NCBI GenBank assembly: GCA_027036015.1
Contig: JALVTH010000021.1
Span: 1 to 44,856, forward strand
Origin: Campylobacteraceae bacterium
GTDB taxonomy: Bacteria > Campylobacterota > Campylobacteria > Campylobacterales > Sulfurovaceae
DNA length: 44,856 nucleotides
Direction: 5' to 3'
This document shows, piece after piece, positions 25,133 to 34,176 of the stretch (the first letter of the stretch is position 1; every line of letters begins with the position of its first letter). The position numbers and the translations under genes are program-made. The notes beneath the pieces are model-generated. The model saw nothing but the letters and a program-made list of their open reading frames with translations. It was not told where the DNA came from and made no database searches.

Positions 25133-26932
25133 GTCTTCTTTAATTTGAAGCACTCCATTAATCGTTTTAATATGAATATCGCGCTGAGGAAATGGAATTT
25201 CAATATTATGTTTGCGCAGTGTTTCATAAATAAGCACTAAAAAAAGCGATTTTGTGCGCTTTGGTCTATCGATTTTATCAGCTCCTTTAACCCACACTAA
25301 AAGTTCAAAATTCACGCTGCTCTCTCCCATTTCTGTCATTATAACTTTTGTTTCATATAATGCATTATCAATAATAAACTTTCTATATTCACTATGCATG
25401 AGGGCTTCTTTGATAACTTTTATTACTTTTCTTGCATCAGTGCCATACTCAACACCAAAAGGTATTGCAAAGCGTTTTATTCTATCATTCATTGTCCAGT
25501 TAATTACATTATTTTTAATAAAGTTTTGATTTGGAATAACTATATCAATATTATCATTGGTTTTGATGGTAGTTGAGCGCATTCTAATATCGGTTACATA
25601 ACCTTGATACTCTCCAATTTCAATATAATCTCCAACTTTAATGCTTCGCTCAAACATCAAAATAAGACCTGAGACAAAATTTGCCACCACATTTTGCAAA
25701 CCAAAACCAATCCCAACCGATAAAGCCCCAGCAACTAACGCTAAAGAAGAAAGCTCAACCCCAAGCACATGAAGCGCTACAAAAAACGCAACAATAACTA
25801 TAATATAATACCCCAAATTTGCAAGCAATGTTTTCGTTGCTTGTGTAAAAGCAGTTTTTGACGTTGCTAATTTGGTCACTTTTCGTTTATAAAAAGAACC
25901 AAGAAAAAATCCAAGAGCAAAAACAAAAAGAGAAAAAATGATTTTAAAAATAGATATTGGACTATCATTTATATGAAAAAGCGGTCGATTTAAAAAATTC
26001 CAAATATTGCCAACAAACTCTTCAAACTCTTGCTTGCTAGAACCTGCAAATGTTTTTATTTGTCCCATATACTCTTTTTCAAGTTTAAGTAAGAAAGGAA
26101 GCATATAATTTTTTATTTGCAAAGGCGTTAAAATTTGATATTTTTGGGCAATTTTACTTAAATTCTTCTCTTCTTTAAAAGCATGAATGTCTTTGTGAAT
26201 AATTTTTTCTAAGAAAAGTTCAAACTGCAAGGCAAAAAGTTTATAAGTTAAGTTTTCAAAACGCTTTTTTTCTTTTTTAAGTTTTTTTTGTAAAATCTGC
26301 ACAGCAATCTTATTATTTGTTAATTCTGCTTGTTCAATATTAATTTTTATTTTTTCTAAAAGCTCTGCTTTTTTGGCAATTTTTGCTTGAAGCATTTTGA
26401 ATTCTTTTTTAATAGTACTCTCATTAAAAGAAACTTTTTTAATTGAGAGAGTAATTGTTTTTTTTAGTTTTTCAAGTTGCTCTTTTTCTTTGGCTACTAA
26501 ATCTTTATAAAAACTTAGTTGTCGATGATAAAAAGCATCTTGCAACTCAAATCCAAGCAGTTTGGAGCTATTTTTTTCAAGCAAAAGTATCTCTTCTTCT
26601 ATTGTTTTAATCTTTTTAGAAAAACTTTTTACTTTTTGCTCATAAATTGATAGTTTATGCATATTTTTAATAGCATCGATTATAAGGGCTTCAAATTCTT
26701 CTTTGCTTTGAGCCACTTTATATTTTTTTTCATAAAAGTGCTGTTTTGGTTCAAAATAGATAAGCTCATTAAGTAAACTTTTTTCTAACGAAAAGCCTTG
26801 GGTATTATTTGACTCATTTAATTTTTGTAATAAATTTTTATAAATAGTTGTATTACCCTCAACAATCGTTTTATCTATAACAGCACCAAAAAGTGTTTGA
26901 ATTATCAAAAAAAGTAAAACTATCTTTTTCAT
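25115..26932 (-). CDS. MscS-family mechanosensitive channel with long periplasmic N-terminus
   Basis: 605 residues from the ATG at 26932, which opens a signal-peptide-like sequence (MKKIVLLFLIIQTLFGA). An in-frame TTG six codons earlier has nothing in its favour. Residues about 20-325 are charged and coiled-coil-rich. Helices follow at about 340-365, 380-400 and the pore helix ALVAGALSVGIGFGLQNVVA, then the MscS beta domain (VGDYIEIGEYQGYVTDIRMR) and the alpha/beta C-terminus. This layout is shared by the larger MscS proteins that gate on turgor change. There is no clear ribosome-binding site. Confidence 0.92.
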   Translation of the reverse strand: MKKIVLLFLIIQTLFGAVIDKTIVEGNTTIYKNLLQKLNESNNTQGFSLEKSLLNELIYFEPKQHFYEKKYKVAQSKEEFEALIIDAIKNMHKLSIYEQKVKSFSKKIKTIEEEILLLEKNSSKLLGFELQDAFYHRQLSFYKDLVAKEKEQLEKLKKTITLSIKKVSFNESTIKKEFKMLQAKIAKKAELLEKIKINIEQAELTNNKIAVQILQKKLKKEKKRFENLTYKLFALQFELFLEKIIHKDIHAFKEEKNLSKIAQKYQILTPLQIKNYMLPFLLKLEKEYMGQIKTFAGSSKQEFEEFVGNIWNFLNRPLFHINDSPISIFKIIFSLFVFALGFFLGSFYKRKVTKLATSKTAFTQATKTLLANLGYYIIVIVAFFVALHVLGVELSSLALVAGALSVGIGFGLQNVVANFVSGLILMFERSIKVGDYIEIGEYQGYVTDIRMRSTTIKTNDNIDIVIPNQNFIKNNVINWTMNDRIKRFAIPFGVEYGTDARKVIKVIKEALMHSEYRKFIIDNALYETKVIMTEMGESSVNFELLVWVKGADKIDRPKRTKSLFLVLIYETLRKHNIEIPFPQRDIHIKTINGVLQIKEDSKQGK

Positions 26933-26988
26933 ATTATAAATTATACTCAATGTTACTTAGATACCATTTTTAAAGCAAACAAATTTGT

Positions 26989-26994
26989 TATAAT
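26989..26994 (+). promoter_or_regulatory. Extended -10 box before the small membrane protein gene
   Basis: TGTTATAAT with core 26989-26994 and an AAAGGAG ribosome-binding site starting 7 nt later. It would drive the 59-residue gene, the EI24 gene and msrB. Same extended form as at 24536, 39671 and, on the minus strand, 21673. Confidence 0.55.
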
Positions 26995-27013
26995 CAAAAA
27001 AAAGGAGTAAAAA

Positions 27014-27193
27014 ATGCAAGAAAAGCAAGATGTTATTATTAAAGGAATTGATATTCCCTTTCTTGATTTGGTTATTTTACTGGTAAAATTAGCTCTTGCT
27101 TCAATTCCAGCTCTTTTTATTTTATATTTTGTATTTGCTTTTTTGGCTTTTATTTTTAATGGTTTTTTTGATATCTTCTTATTTCATTCATAG
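27014..27193 (+). CDS. Small membrane protein (59 residues), unknown
   Basis: 59 residues starting MQEKQDVIIKGIDIPFLDLV, with one long hydrophobic segment (about 16-52). A strong ribosome-binding site AAAGGAG lies 6 nt before the ATG. It is followed 9 nt later by the EI24-like gene, so co-translation with it is likely. The polar N-terminal head and single helix suggest an inner-membrane subunit or regulator. I do not recognise the family. Confidence 0.75.
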   Translation: MQEKQDVIIKGIDIPFLDLVILLVKLALASIPALFILYFVFAFLAFIFNGFFDIFLFHS

Positions 27194-27202
27194 GAGCTGA
27201 AA

Positions 27203-28132
27203 ATGAATAAAGTTAATAGAGCAATTCTTTTTGCCTTTGGACAAATTACAAAATGGCAAAATTTAAAAATTATTTTATTAAGTGGTATATTAGTTACTAT
27301 CTTTTGGCTTATTATTGGACTATTGTTTCAAAATGCTTTAATTGCGCTTGGAGCAAAGATTTTAGAATTTGTTCCATTTTCGATGGTTCGAAGTAATGGA
27401 GCTTTTATGCTTGAAGGCTTTTTATGGTTTATTTTAGTCTTAATTACCTTTGCTATTATTCAAGCCTTTTTTGGATCACTTTATCTCAAAGAACACCCAA
27501 GCACCAACAAAAGCAATACTTTTACCTTTTATACCCTTTTATTAAGCGCAATTATTTGGGGTATAGTTTTTTTTATAAGCCATCATTACATTTATGCAAA
27601 TTTTCTTCGACTCTTAACATGGCTTCCATTTGAAACAGTAGAAAAATCACTTGCTTTTATTATTGCCTTTTATATCATATATAATGCCATTATTATTACT
27701 CTTTTATTTGTAGCAAGTTTTTATAGCGAAGCATTTATTTCAACAATTGCACAAAATAGCCTCAATAAAGAGATTGTAAGAACTCATATTCTTTCATCTA
27801 TTAAATATACCATTAAAGATACGCTCATTTATATGCTTTTGAGTATCATCCTTTTCCCTTTGCTTTTTATTCCAATTTTCAATTTTTTTGTACAAATTAT
27901 TCTTTGGATTTGGCTTTATAAAGATACATTAAGCTTTGATGCTCTCTCTTTAGTATATGAAAAGGTCGATACTGCTTTAAGAAAGGAGCATAAAGTTGCA
28001 ATCTATCTTTTAAGCTTTGTATCTATTCTTTTTAATTTTGTTCCGATTTTACACATTTTTGGAGCATACTTTGGTGAAATTGCCTTTTTTTACTACTTTC
28101 ATCTTTTAAAGGAAGAAGATGGCTCTAAGTGA
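27203..28132 (+). CDS. EI24-domain (CysZ-like) membrane protein
   Basis: 309 residues with about seven hydrophobic segments. The arrangement of paired long helices and the C-terminal stretch FVSILFNFVPILHIFGAYFG then EIAFFYYFH fit the EI24/CysZ superfamily, inner-membrane proteins that in gamma-proteobacteria carry sulfate. The ribosome-binding site AGGAG is 6 nt upstream. Its end overlaps msrB by 14 nt. The family call is moderate and the substrate is unknown. Confidence 0.72.
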   Translation: MNKVNRAILFAFGQITKWQNLKIILLSGILVTIFWLIIGLLFQNALIALGAKILEFVPFSMVRSNGAFMLEGFLWFILVLITFAIIQAFFGSLYLKEHPSTNKSNTFTFYTLLLSAIIWGIVFFISHHYIYANFLRLLTWLPFETVEKSLAFIIAFYIIYNAIIITLLFVASFYSEAFISTIAQNSLNKEIVRTHILSSIKYTIKDTLIYMLLSIILFPLLFIPIFNFFVQIILWIWLYKDTLSFDALSLVYEKVDTALRKEHKVAIYLLSFVSILFNFVPILHIFGAYFGEIAFFYYFHLLKEEDGSK

Positions 28133-28520
28133 CATTAACCCAAAATATCATAAAAATATCGAAAAATTAAACGATATCGAGAAAGCAATAATTGTTAATA
28201 AAGCAACTGAGCCTCCTTTGAGTGGAGCTTTATTAAAGGTTAAAGAAGATGGAGTCTTTCATTGCAAATTGTGTGACGCACCACTTTTTAAAAGCAAAGA
28301 TAAATTTGAATCCCACTCTGGATGGCCAAGTTTTGATGATGAGATTGAAGGGGCTATTAAAAAGCTTGTAGATAGTGATGGAGTAAGAGTTGAAATTGTT
28401 TGTGCTAATTGTGGTGCACATCTTGGGCACATTTTTTATAACGAAGGATTTACTCCTAAGAATAAACGATACTGCGTTAACTCACTTTCACTCACTTTTA
28501 AAAAAACTAAAGCTTTTTAG
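28119..28520 (+). CDS. msrB: Peptide-methionine (R)-S-oxide reductase
   Basis: 133 residues, a complete MsrB. The zinc-binding pairs are C49/C52 (HCKLCD) and C95/C98 (CANC). The catalytic Cys is C119 in RYCVNS, and the substrate pocket SHSGWPSF (65-72) and GAHLGHIF (99-106) is intact. It reduces the R epimer of methionine sulfoxide in proteins, using thioredoxin. No MsrA fusion and no signal peptide, so it is cytoplasmic. It overlaps the EI24 gene by 14 nt. Confidence 0.96.
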   Translation: MALSDINPKYHKNIEKLNDIEKAIIVNKATEPPLSGALLKVKEDGVFHCKLCDAPLFKSKDKFESHSGWPSFDDEIEGAIKKLVDSDGVRVEIVCANCGAHLGHIFYNEGFTPKNKRYCVNSLSLTFKKTKAF

Positions 28521-28574
28521 CTTTTTTAACCTTTAATTATCTATACCATCAATTTAAATTATACTCTATTCTTT

Positions 28575-28591
28575 TGTATAAAAATTATACA
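28575..28591. promoter_or_regulatory. 7-3-7 dyad upstream of amt
   Basis: TGTATAA-AAA-TTATACA, a perfect inverted repeat 70-86 bp before the amt start. It does not match NtrC or sigma-54 sites. A dyad this regular could bind a dimeric regulator, but AT-rich DNA makes chance plausible. Confidence 0.35.
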
Positions 28592-28660
28592 ATCTTACTA
28601 TACATATTTTTTTACAAAATTGATATACTTTGCTTATAACTTAAAATAAGGAGAAATGGT

Positions 28661-29980
28661 ATGAAAAAATATTTGTGGCTTTTGGCAGCCTTATTATTGC
28701 CAACTCTTAGTTTTGGTGCCGATAAACTTGATACAGGTGATACAGCTTGGATGATGGTTTCAACTGCATTTGTTTTATTAATGACTCCAGCTGGACTTGC
28801 ACTTTTTTATGGTGGAATGACAAGAGCAAAAAATGCACTCAATACTTATGCTATGGTTACAGGTGCATTTATTGTAGCAATTATTGTATGGATTCTTGCT
28901 GGATATTCACTTGCTTTTGGAGAAAATGCTAATGCTACACTTCAAAAATTTATTGGTGGGCTAAGCAATGTAATGTTAAATGGCATTAAATGGGATGATT
29001 TAAGTGGAACATACCCAACGTATGTTTTTGTAGCTTTTCAAGCAACATTTGCTGCAATTACTGTTGCAATTGCAAGTGGTTCTGTGATTGAGAGAATGAA
29101 ATTTTCTACATGGATGGTAATTGTAATTCTTTGGGGACTTATTGTTTATGCACCTATTGCACATATGATTTGGGGTGGTGGTATGCTAATGAGTGATGGA
29201 GCACTTGATTTTGCTGGTGGAACAGTTGTTCATATGAATGGTGGACTTGCTGGTTTAGTACTTGCTCTTTTAGTTGGAAAAAGAAAAGGATATCCAAAAG
29301 TAGCTCTTAAACCATTTAGCATTATTTTAACAGCACTTGGAGCAGCTTTACTTTGGTTTGGATGGTATGGATTTAACGCTGGTAGTGCCTTTGGAGCAAA
29401 TGCAATTGCTGGCTTAGCTCTTATGACTACAACAGTAGCAACTGCAGCTGCAGGAGTTACTTGGATGCTTTTAGAGTGGCTCATTTATAAAAAGCCTACA
29501 CTTCTTGGTATTGCATCAGGAATTGTAGCTGGACTTGTTGCAATTACGCCAGCAGCTGGATTTGTAAGTGTTGGTGGTTCAATTATCGTAGGAATTGTTG
29601 GATCAATCATAGCATTTTTTGGTGTAGTAAAACTTAAAAAGATTTTTGGTTATGACGATAGTTTAGATGCTTTTGGAGTTCATTTTTTAGCAGGTCTTTG
29701 GGGTGCATTAGCAACTGGTCTGCTTGCAGTACCAAACAAAGATCTTTTATGGGATGGTCCACTAAAAGCATCAATTGAAAAAGGTTTAGCGCCAGATTAT
29801 ATAGGACAATTTATGGTTCAATTAAAATCAGTTGTAATTGTTGGAGCTTGGACACTTATTGGAACAGCAATCGTTTACTTTGTTGCAAGCTTATTAACTG
29901 GTGGTGCAAGAGTTGATGAAGAGAGTGAAGAGATAGGTCTTGATGAAGCAGTTCATGGAGAAAAAGGCATTAACCTCTAA
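28661..29980 (+). CDS. amt: Ammonium transporter
   Basis: 439 residues. After a signal-peptide-like first helix (MKKYLWLLAALLLPTLSFGA) there are 11 helices of an Amt/MEP/Rh trimer subunit. The early segment AGLALFYGGMTRAKNALNT is diagnostic. The twin pore histidines are present in VVHMNGGLAGL and GVHFLAGLWG. AAGGAG precedes the ATG. glnK follows at 30015, 34 nt after the stop, the classic pairing in which GlnK plugs the pore when nitrogen is plentiful. Confidence 0.96.
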   Translation: MKKYLWLLAALLLPTLSFGADKLDTGDTAWMMVSTAFVLLMTPAGLALFYGGMTRAKNALNTYAMVTGAFIVAIIVWILAGYSLAFGENANATLQKFIGGLSNVMLNGIKWDDLSGTYPTYVFVAFQATFAAITVAIASGSVIERMKFSTWMVIVILWGLIVYAPIAHMIWGGGMLMSDGALDFAGGTVVHMNGGLAGLVLALLVGKRKGYPKVALKPFSIILTALGAALLWFGWYGFNAGSAFGANAIAGLALMTTTVATAAAGVTWMLLEWLIYKKPTLLGIASGIVAGLVAITPAAGFVSVGGSIIVGIVGSIIAFFGVVKLKKIFGYDDSLDAFGVHFLAGLWGALATGLLAVPNKDLLWDGPLKASIEKGLAPDYIGQFMVQLKSVVIVGAWTLIGTAIVYFVASLLTGGARVDEESEEIGLDEAVHGEKGINL

Positions 29981-30002
29981 TGAGGTTTATCAAAATTTTT
30001 AA

Positions 30003-30356
<354 letters not shown>

Positions 30357-30373
30357 GAGCTTCTTTGTTATTA

Positions 30374-30436
30374 GTGATGAGGGATGAGTTTTGAGTTATG
30401 AGTAATTAGTAATTTGGGATTAGTAATTGGTAATTT
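30374..30436. repeat. Heptamer array, 9 units
   Basis: Nine units in unbroken register: GTGATGA, GGGATGA, GTTTTGA, GTTATGA, GTAATTA, GTAATTT, GGGATTA, GTAATTG, GTAATTT. It is the longest array here and is non-coding, in the gap between glnK and the convergent gspI-like gene. Every unit starts with G and none contains C on the plus strand. Confidence 0.75.
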
Positions 30437-30512
30437 ACAAATAGATTAGCTGCTTTTTCTTCATAGTATTTTTTTATTTTTTCAAGTGGAATTAAATCAA
30501 CAAAATAAATCT

Positions 30513-30893
30513 TTATGGATTGAAGCGGTAATATTTTGAAGCATATTTACTTTTTAACATTATAGCTTTAACTTGCAAAGGAATAAGCATTTTTTTGAGA
30601 GGAATATCATCATCAATATAAATTTTTCGCTCTATCTTTTTTAAATAGGCTCTAGTTTTCATATTACTAATTTTCATACCATGCAAAAGGGTATAAGCAT
30701 CTTTTTTAGAGTTATCGTATCTAAAAGCTTCTTTGGTTAAAAAAAGAGAATTGCTAAGCTCCGTTTTATTACGCAAACTAACGTATTCGCTCATATGTAC
30801 GTTTTGCTTATTGATTTTACTAAGCCCTAAAACAACAATTGCAATAATAATAACTGAGACAATAATTTCTATAATGGTAAAAGCCTTTTTCAA
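30513..30893 (-). CDS. Type II secretion minor pseudopilin (GspI-like)
   Basis: 126 residues. I place the start at the TTG at 30893, which overlaps the stop of the upstream gene and has GGGAG 6 nt before it. A class III signal opens the protein (KKA then FTIIEIIVSVIIIAIV), with Glu at +5 and cleavage expected after Ala. The C-terminal part is short and unremarkable. Its position after GspG- and GspH-like genes suggests GspI. A pilus-tip role in the pseudopilus is known for the family. Confidence 0.7.
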   Translation of the reverse strand: MKKAFTIIEIIVSVIIIAIVVLGLSKINKQNVHMSEYVSLRNKTELSNSLFLTKEAFRYDNSKKDAYTLLHGMKISNMKTRAYLKKIERKIYIDDDIPLKKMLIPLQVKAIMLKSKYASKYYRFNP

Positions 30894-31432
30894 TACCAAC
30901 TCCCTCGGCTATCTAAACCTTTATAATTATTTCTTAGCCACCAACTAACTGCATCATTAAGTGTAAAGAACTCTTTACCTTCCCCAAAGTATGCTGGAAG
31001 AAACAAAAAACTACTGCCACCATTGAGCTCTAAAATAACTTGTGAAATTGCACCATTTTTGTAATGGCGAATGCGAAGGCATACTTTTTTATCTTTAAAT
31101 CTACCTAGTTCTATCTTTTGAGCGTTATCGTTTTTATCTAAAATATATTCGCTACTAACATGTAAAGAAAGAGGCAAAACAAACTCTTTTTTACTTGCAC
31201 CGCTTAAATAATAACACTTTGAACATTTGTTCACACAAACAAGTTCCCCATTTCCATAGAGATTTTTTCGAAGAAACTCTGGCAGAGTTGTTGCATTTAC
31301 TTCGATTTTTTCATCTCTTGGACCCATCGGAGTGCTAAAAATAAAATAAGCCATTAAAGAAGCCAAAAAGATAACGATTAAAAGCTCAAAAAGCGTAAAA
31401 GCTCTTGAGCTGTTATTCATATTTTTTAACAT
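30890..31432 (-). CDS. Type II secretion minor pseudopilin (GspH-like)
   Basis: 180 residues with a class III signal (SSRA then FTLFELLIVIFLASLM), Glu at +5, cleavage expected after Ala. The globular part contains a Cys triad (VCVNKCSKCYYL, about 60-71). It starts 3 nt after gspG stops. Second of three leftward pseudopilin genes. The exact H/I/J letter is inferred from order and size. Confidence 0.72.
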   Translation of the reverse strand: MLKNMNNSSRAFTLFELLIVIFLASLMAYFIFSTPMGPRDEKIEVNATTLPEFLRKNLYGNGELVCVNKCSKCYYLSGASKKEFVLPLSLHVSSEYILDKNDNAQKIELGRFKDKKVCLRIRHYKNGAISQVILELNGGSSFLFLPAYFGEGKEFFTLNDAVSWWLRNNYKGLDSRGSWY

Positions 31433-31435
31433 AAA

Positions 31436-31879
31436 CTATTTACATTGCGAATATTTAATATCGGCTGCATCCCCGCTACCGCCTTCTTTTCTATCAGCTC
31501 CAAAACTAATTAATTCAAATTTATCACCCATTTTAACGTATTGAAATGGTTGTCCCCATGAATCTTTTGGAAGACGTTTAAGGTAAGGCTTGCTTGAATA
31601 GGTTGGATATTTATCTGGATCTGGATTGCTAATGAGTGCTTTTAGTCCTTCTTCGGTATCTGGGTAAGTTCCATTATCCATTTTAAACATATCAAGCGCA
31701 TTGGCAATTGAGTGCATTTGGGTACAGACTAAATCTCTTTTTGCCTTGTCTCCAGCTCCAACAATATTTGGTACAACAAAAGCCGCAAGTAATCCCAAAA
31801 TAAGAATAACTACCAAAAGTTCGAGTAAGGTAAATGCACTTTTGACTCTTTTTTGCCCAATTTTTAAATTTTTTTGCAT
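31436..31879 (-). CDS. gspG: Type II secretion major pseudopilin GspG
   Basis: 147 residues. Class III signal SAFTLLELLVVILILGLLAA with Glu at +5 and cleavage after Ala rather than the common Gly. The body has the strongly conserved GspG pattern DNGTYPDTEEGLKAL, then YLKRLPKDSWGQPFQY and a C-terminal calcium-site-like LISFGADRKEGGSGDAADI. It assembles the periplasmic pseudopilus that drives export. AAGGA is 6-7 nt upstream of the ATG. Confidence 0.95.
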   Translation of the reverse strand: MQKNLKIGQKRVKSAFTLLELLVVILILGLLAAFVVPNIVGAGDKAKRDLVCTQMHSIANALDMFKMDNGTYPDTEEGLKALISNPDPDKYPTYSSKPYLKRLPKDSWGQPFQYVKMGDKFELISFGADRKEGGSGDAADIKYSQCK

Positions 31880-31889
31880 TTTTTATCCT

Positions 31890-31967
31890 TTTTAAAGTAA
31901 ATCTATTATAATATTAGTTCATATGAACTTTTGTGTTGCATAAAGTTTATAACATTTTACTTTAAAA
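31890..31967. promoter_or_regulatory. Divergent gspG/gspK promoter region with a palindrome
   Basis: AGTTCATATGAACT (31916-31929) is a perfect 14-nt palindrome. A 12-bp inverted repeat lies outside it (31890-31901 TTTTAAAGTAAA and 31956-31967 TTTACTTTAAAA). A plus-strand TATAAT is at 31907-31912 and a minus-strand TATAAA at about 31945-31950. One regulator bound at the palindrome could control both halves of the secretion locus. Confidence 0.45.
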
Positions 31968-31977
31968 GAGCTTGAAA

Positions 31978-32865
31978 ATGGGTAAAAGCAAACCAGCAAT
32001 TACGCTTTTTATCACTTTAGCTGTTATTGCTGCAATGCTTGCATTAGTTGGAGTTGTCTTTAAATATCTAACCGATGCAAGAGCTAAAGCCCAAGATAAA
32101 TCAGCTCTTATTGAAGCTAATTTAATCTATACTGATGCAAGAAGCACCTTAGAAAAATTTCTTGGCAAAAAGCCATCTGTTGGAACATTAAAAAATATCT
32201 ATAAAATTCCTTTGAATGTGCAAACCAAAAAAGGGGATTTTAACCTTTTGGTTGCATGTGCACCAACGCATGCAGCTATTCCAATAACGTGGTTTAAAAA
32301 CAAAGGAAGCAAAAATCAGGATAGATTTAATTTGGCAAACTATGTCTTAGATGACATTGCACTCAAATTTCAATTAAAAGATGGCTCCAAGCTATCGCAA
32401 ATGTTAACGCAAGCGTTAAATAGTGCGCAAAGTTTTGAGTTTGGCAAATTTGCAAGATTACAAAGAGCCAAAAACTTTTTTAGTTATGGCCAGTTTCTTA
32501 AAATTTTGCGCCAATATAGCCTTGAAGAAGATGATAGCAATGTTTTCAAGGTAAATTGGAAAAGCTATTTTAGCTTTGGGCAAGATTATAAAGCCATTGA
32601 TGGCGAATTTTTAAGTGCCAAACTTATTTCAATTATTTTTAATATTGATGAGCAAATTGTGCAAGAAGATTTTAAAAGTGGGGAACTTGAGCGATTTTTA
32701 TATAGAAATGGTGCAGATTTAGCACTTTATAAATCGCCTCTTTTTGCAAAAGGGGCAGTTGCAGCTATGCGATGCAGTGCAAGTTATACTTTTGGCTCTC
32801 GAAGCTATAGTATAAGTTTTGAATACAACGAAGGAAAGGTGGGCAATTTTGAATTTCTTTACTAA
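31978..32865 (+). CDS. gspK: Type II secretion minor pseudopilin GspK-like
   Basis: 295 residues from the ATG at 31978; an in-frame TTG two codons earlier is possible. The N-terminal helix ITLFITLAVIAAMLALVGVV follows Pro-Ala and lacks Glu at +5, as is usual for GspK. The protein is about twice the size of the other pseudopilins, also typical. GspK caps the pseudopilus tip with GspI and GspJ. It opens the rightward half of the locus. Confidence 0.78.
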   Translation: MGKSKPAITLFITLAVIAAMLALVGVVFKYLTDARAKAQDKSALIEANLIYTDARSTLEKFLGKKPSVGTLKNIYKIPLNVQTKKGDFNLLVACAPTHAAIPITWFKNKGSKNQDRFNLANYVLDDIALKFQLKDGSKLSQMLTQALNSAQSFEFGKFARLQRAKNFFSYGQFLKILRQYSLEEDDSNVFKVNWKSYFSFGQDYKAIDGEFLSAKLISIIFNIDEQIVQEDFKSGELERFLYRNGADLALYKSPLFAKGAVAAMRCSASYTFGSRSYSISFEYNEGKVGNFEFLY

Positions 32866-33790
32866 AGATAACTTTCTTATTTTGCTTTATAAAAATATGC
32901 CGCAACCCAAAGCGGCAAAAAAATATGACATTGTCCTTTCACCACAATTTTACGTGGTAAAAAAAGAAGAGCTTCCAATTAAGTGGGCTTTTCAAGCAAA
33001 AAAACTTGCCCCTTCCATTTTAGAAGATTATTTAGATATTAATAAAGATTATAAATTTATCGTTTTAAAAGAAGATAATATTTGGAGCTTTTATGCTTAT
33101 GCTCCAAAAGAGATAGAAGAGTATTTAGAAGAAAATTATGGCATAAAACCGCATCAAATTGGAAAAATCTATTTTGCCGATCAATTAAAGCACATTCTCT
33201 CCCGCCTTCCAATTGGTTTAGATAAAAAGTATGGCTTAACACTTTTAGACAATCTTGCTACAATTGCTCCAAGAGAAGTAATTAAAGCTAAAAAATATGT
33301 TCGCTTTACGCAAAATTTACGTCCTAAAAAAGGCTTTAATTACCACACCATTAAAAAAGAAAAAAGCGCTCAATCAAGCCTTAATAAGAGTGCTTTGGTT
33401 TTGGCTTTTCTTTTGTTTTTACTTGGAGGGCTTTATATTTTTGATGGAATTAGCTATAAAAAAACTCTCAATCAAAAAAAAGCACAACTAAATGCCATTT
33501 TAAAACGCAACCCTGCTCTAAATAGCTCTTATAGTAGAGAAGCAATCAAGAAAAAATATGAAGCTATCGAGAAGAAGCAGCGAAAAATAAGAGAATATAT
33601 TAATACTTTTAGCAAATTAAGTAGTAAAAAAACAATTTTACAAAACTTGCAACTACAAAAGAATAAAATAGTTGCTACTTTTAAGGTTGATTCTAAAGAG
33701 CTTAATAAAATTAAAGCGCTTTTAAAAACATTGCATCTTAACCATAATTTTCATAACAATTTAGTCACCCTTGAAGGGAAGTTGCCATGA
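32849..33790 (+). CDS. Type II secretion inner-membrane protein GspL-like
   Basis: 313 residues from the TTG at 32849, chosen since AGGTGGG lies just upstream and no ATG is available; the gene overlaps gspK by 17 nt. It has a cytoplasmic N-terminal part (about 1-185), one membrane helix (about 190-207, SALVLAFLLFLLGGLYIFDG) and a periplasmic coiled-coil then ferredoxin-like end. This is the GspL/PilN layout that anchors the secretion ATPase. Identity by topology and position; sequence similarity is weak. Confidence 0.6.
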   Translation: MNFFTKDNFLILLYKNMPQPKAAKKYDIVLSPQFYVVKKEELPIKWAFQAKKLAPSILEDYLDINKDYKFIVLKEDNIWSFYAYAPKEIEEYLEENYGIKPHQIGKIYFADQLKHILSRLPIGLDKKYGLTLLDNLATIAPREVIKAKKYVRFTQNLRPKKGFNYHTIKKEKSAQSSLNKSALVLAFLLFLLGGLYIFDGISYKKTLNQKKAQLNAILKRNPALNSSYSREAIKKKYEAIEKKQRKIREYINTFSKLSSKKTILQNLQLQKNKIVATFKVDSKELNKIKALLKTLHLNHNFHNNLVTLEGKLP

Positions 33791-34176
33791 ACAAAAATAT
33801 TTTAATCGTTTTAATTGCAGCTCTTTTTGCAATCTTTGCAATTGCTTTTAGCTATTATCAAAAACATCAATTTAATCAAGAGTTGCACCAAATCAATACG
33901 ACAAAAAAAGAGATACTCTATATTAAAGATTTGGAGCGAATATGGAGTGCAAAAGGCATAAAAAGAAAAATTCAAAGAGCCTTAAGTCAAATTAATTCAC
34001 GCAAAAAAACGATTGAAATAAAAAGAAAAAAGGTTACAATCAATCTTAATGATTTAACAGATAAAGAGATAAACAAAGCTCTAAGCAAATTAGCATCACT
34101 GCCTTTGCAATTTAAAGAGTTAAAACTTAATAAAAGTGGCGAGAACTTTAATATGGAGTGTAAATGCGTTTGGTAA
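33787..34176 (+). CDS. Type II secretion GspM-like protein
   Basis: 129 residues with one N-terminal membrane helix (ILIVLIAALFAIFAIAFSYY), a Lys/Glu coiled-coil stretch, and a small C-terminal domain ending in LKLNKSGENFNMECKCVW. That size and topology fit GspM, partner of GspL in the inner-membrane platform. It overlaps gspL by 4 nt (ATGA) and the next gene by 13 nt. Confidence 0.55.
   Translation: MNKNILIVLIAALFAIFAIAFSYYQKHQFNQELHQINTTKKEILYIKDLERIWSAKGIKRKIQRALSQINSRKKTIEIKRKKVTINLNDLTDKEINKALSKLASLPLQFKELKLNKSGENFNMECKCVW

Noticed and set aside
28505-28528. Terminator after msrB (AAAGCT/AGCTTT with T-run)
   Set aside because: The stem is at most 6 bp and AT-rich; it may work but cannot be told from background.
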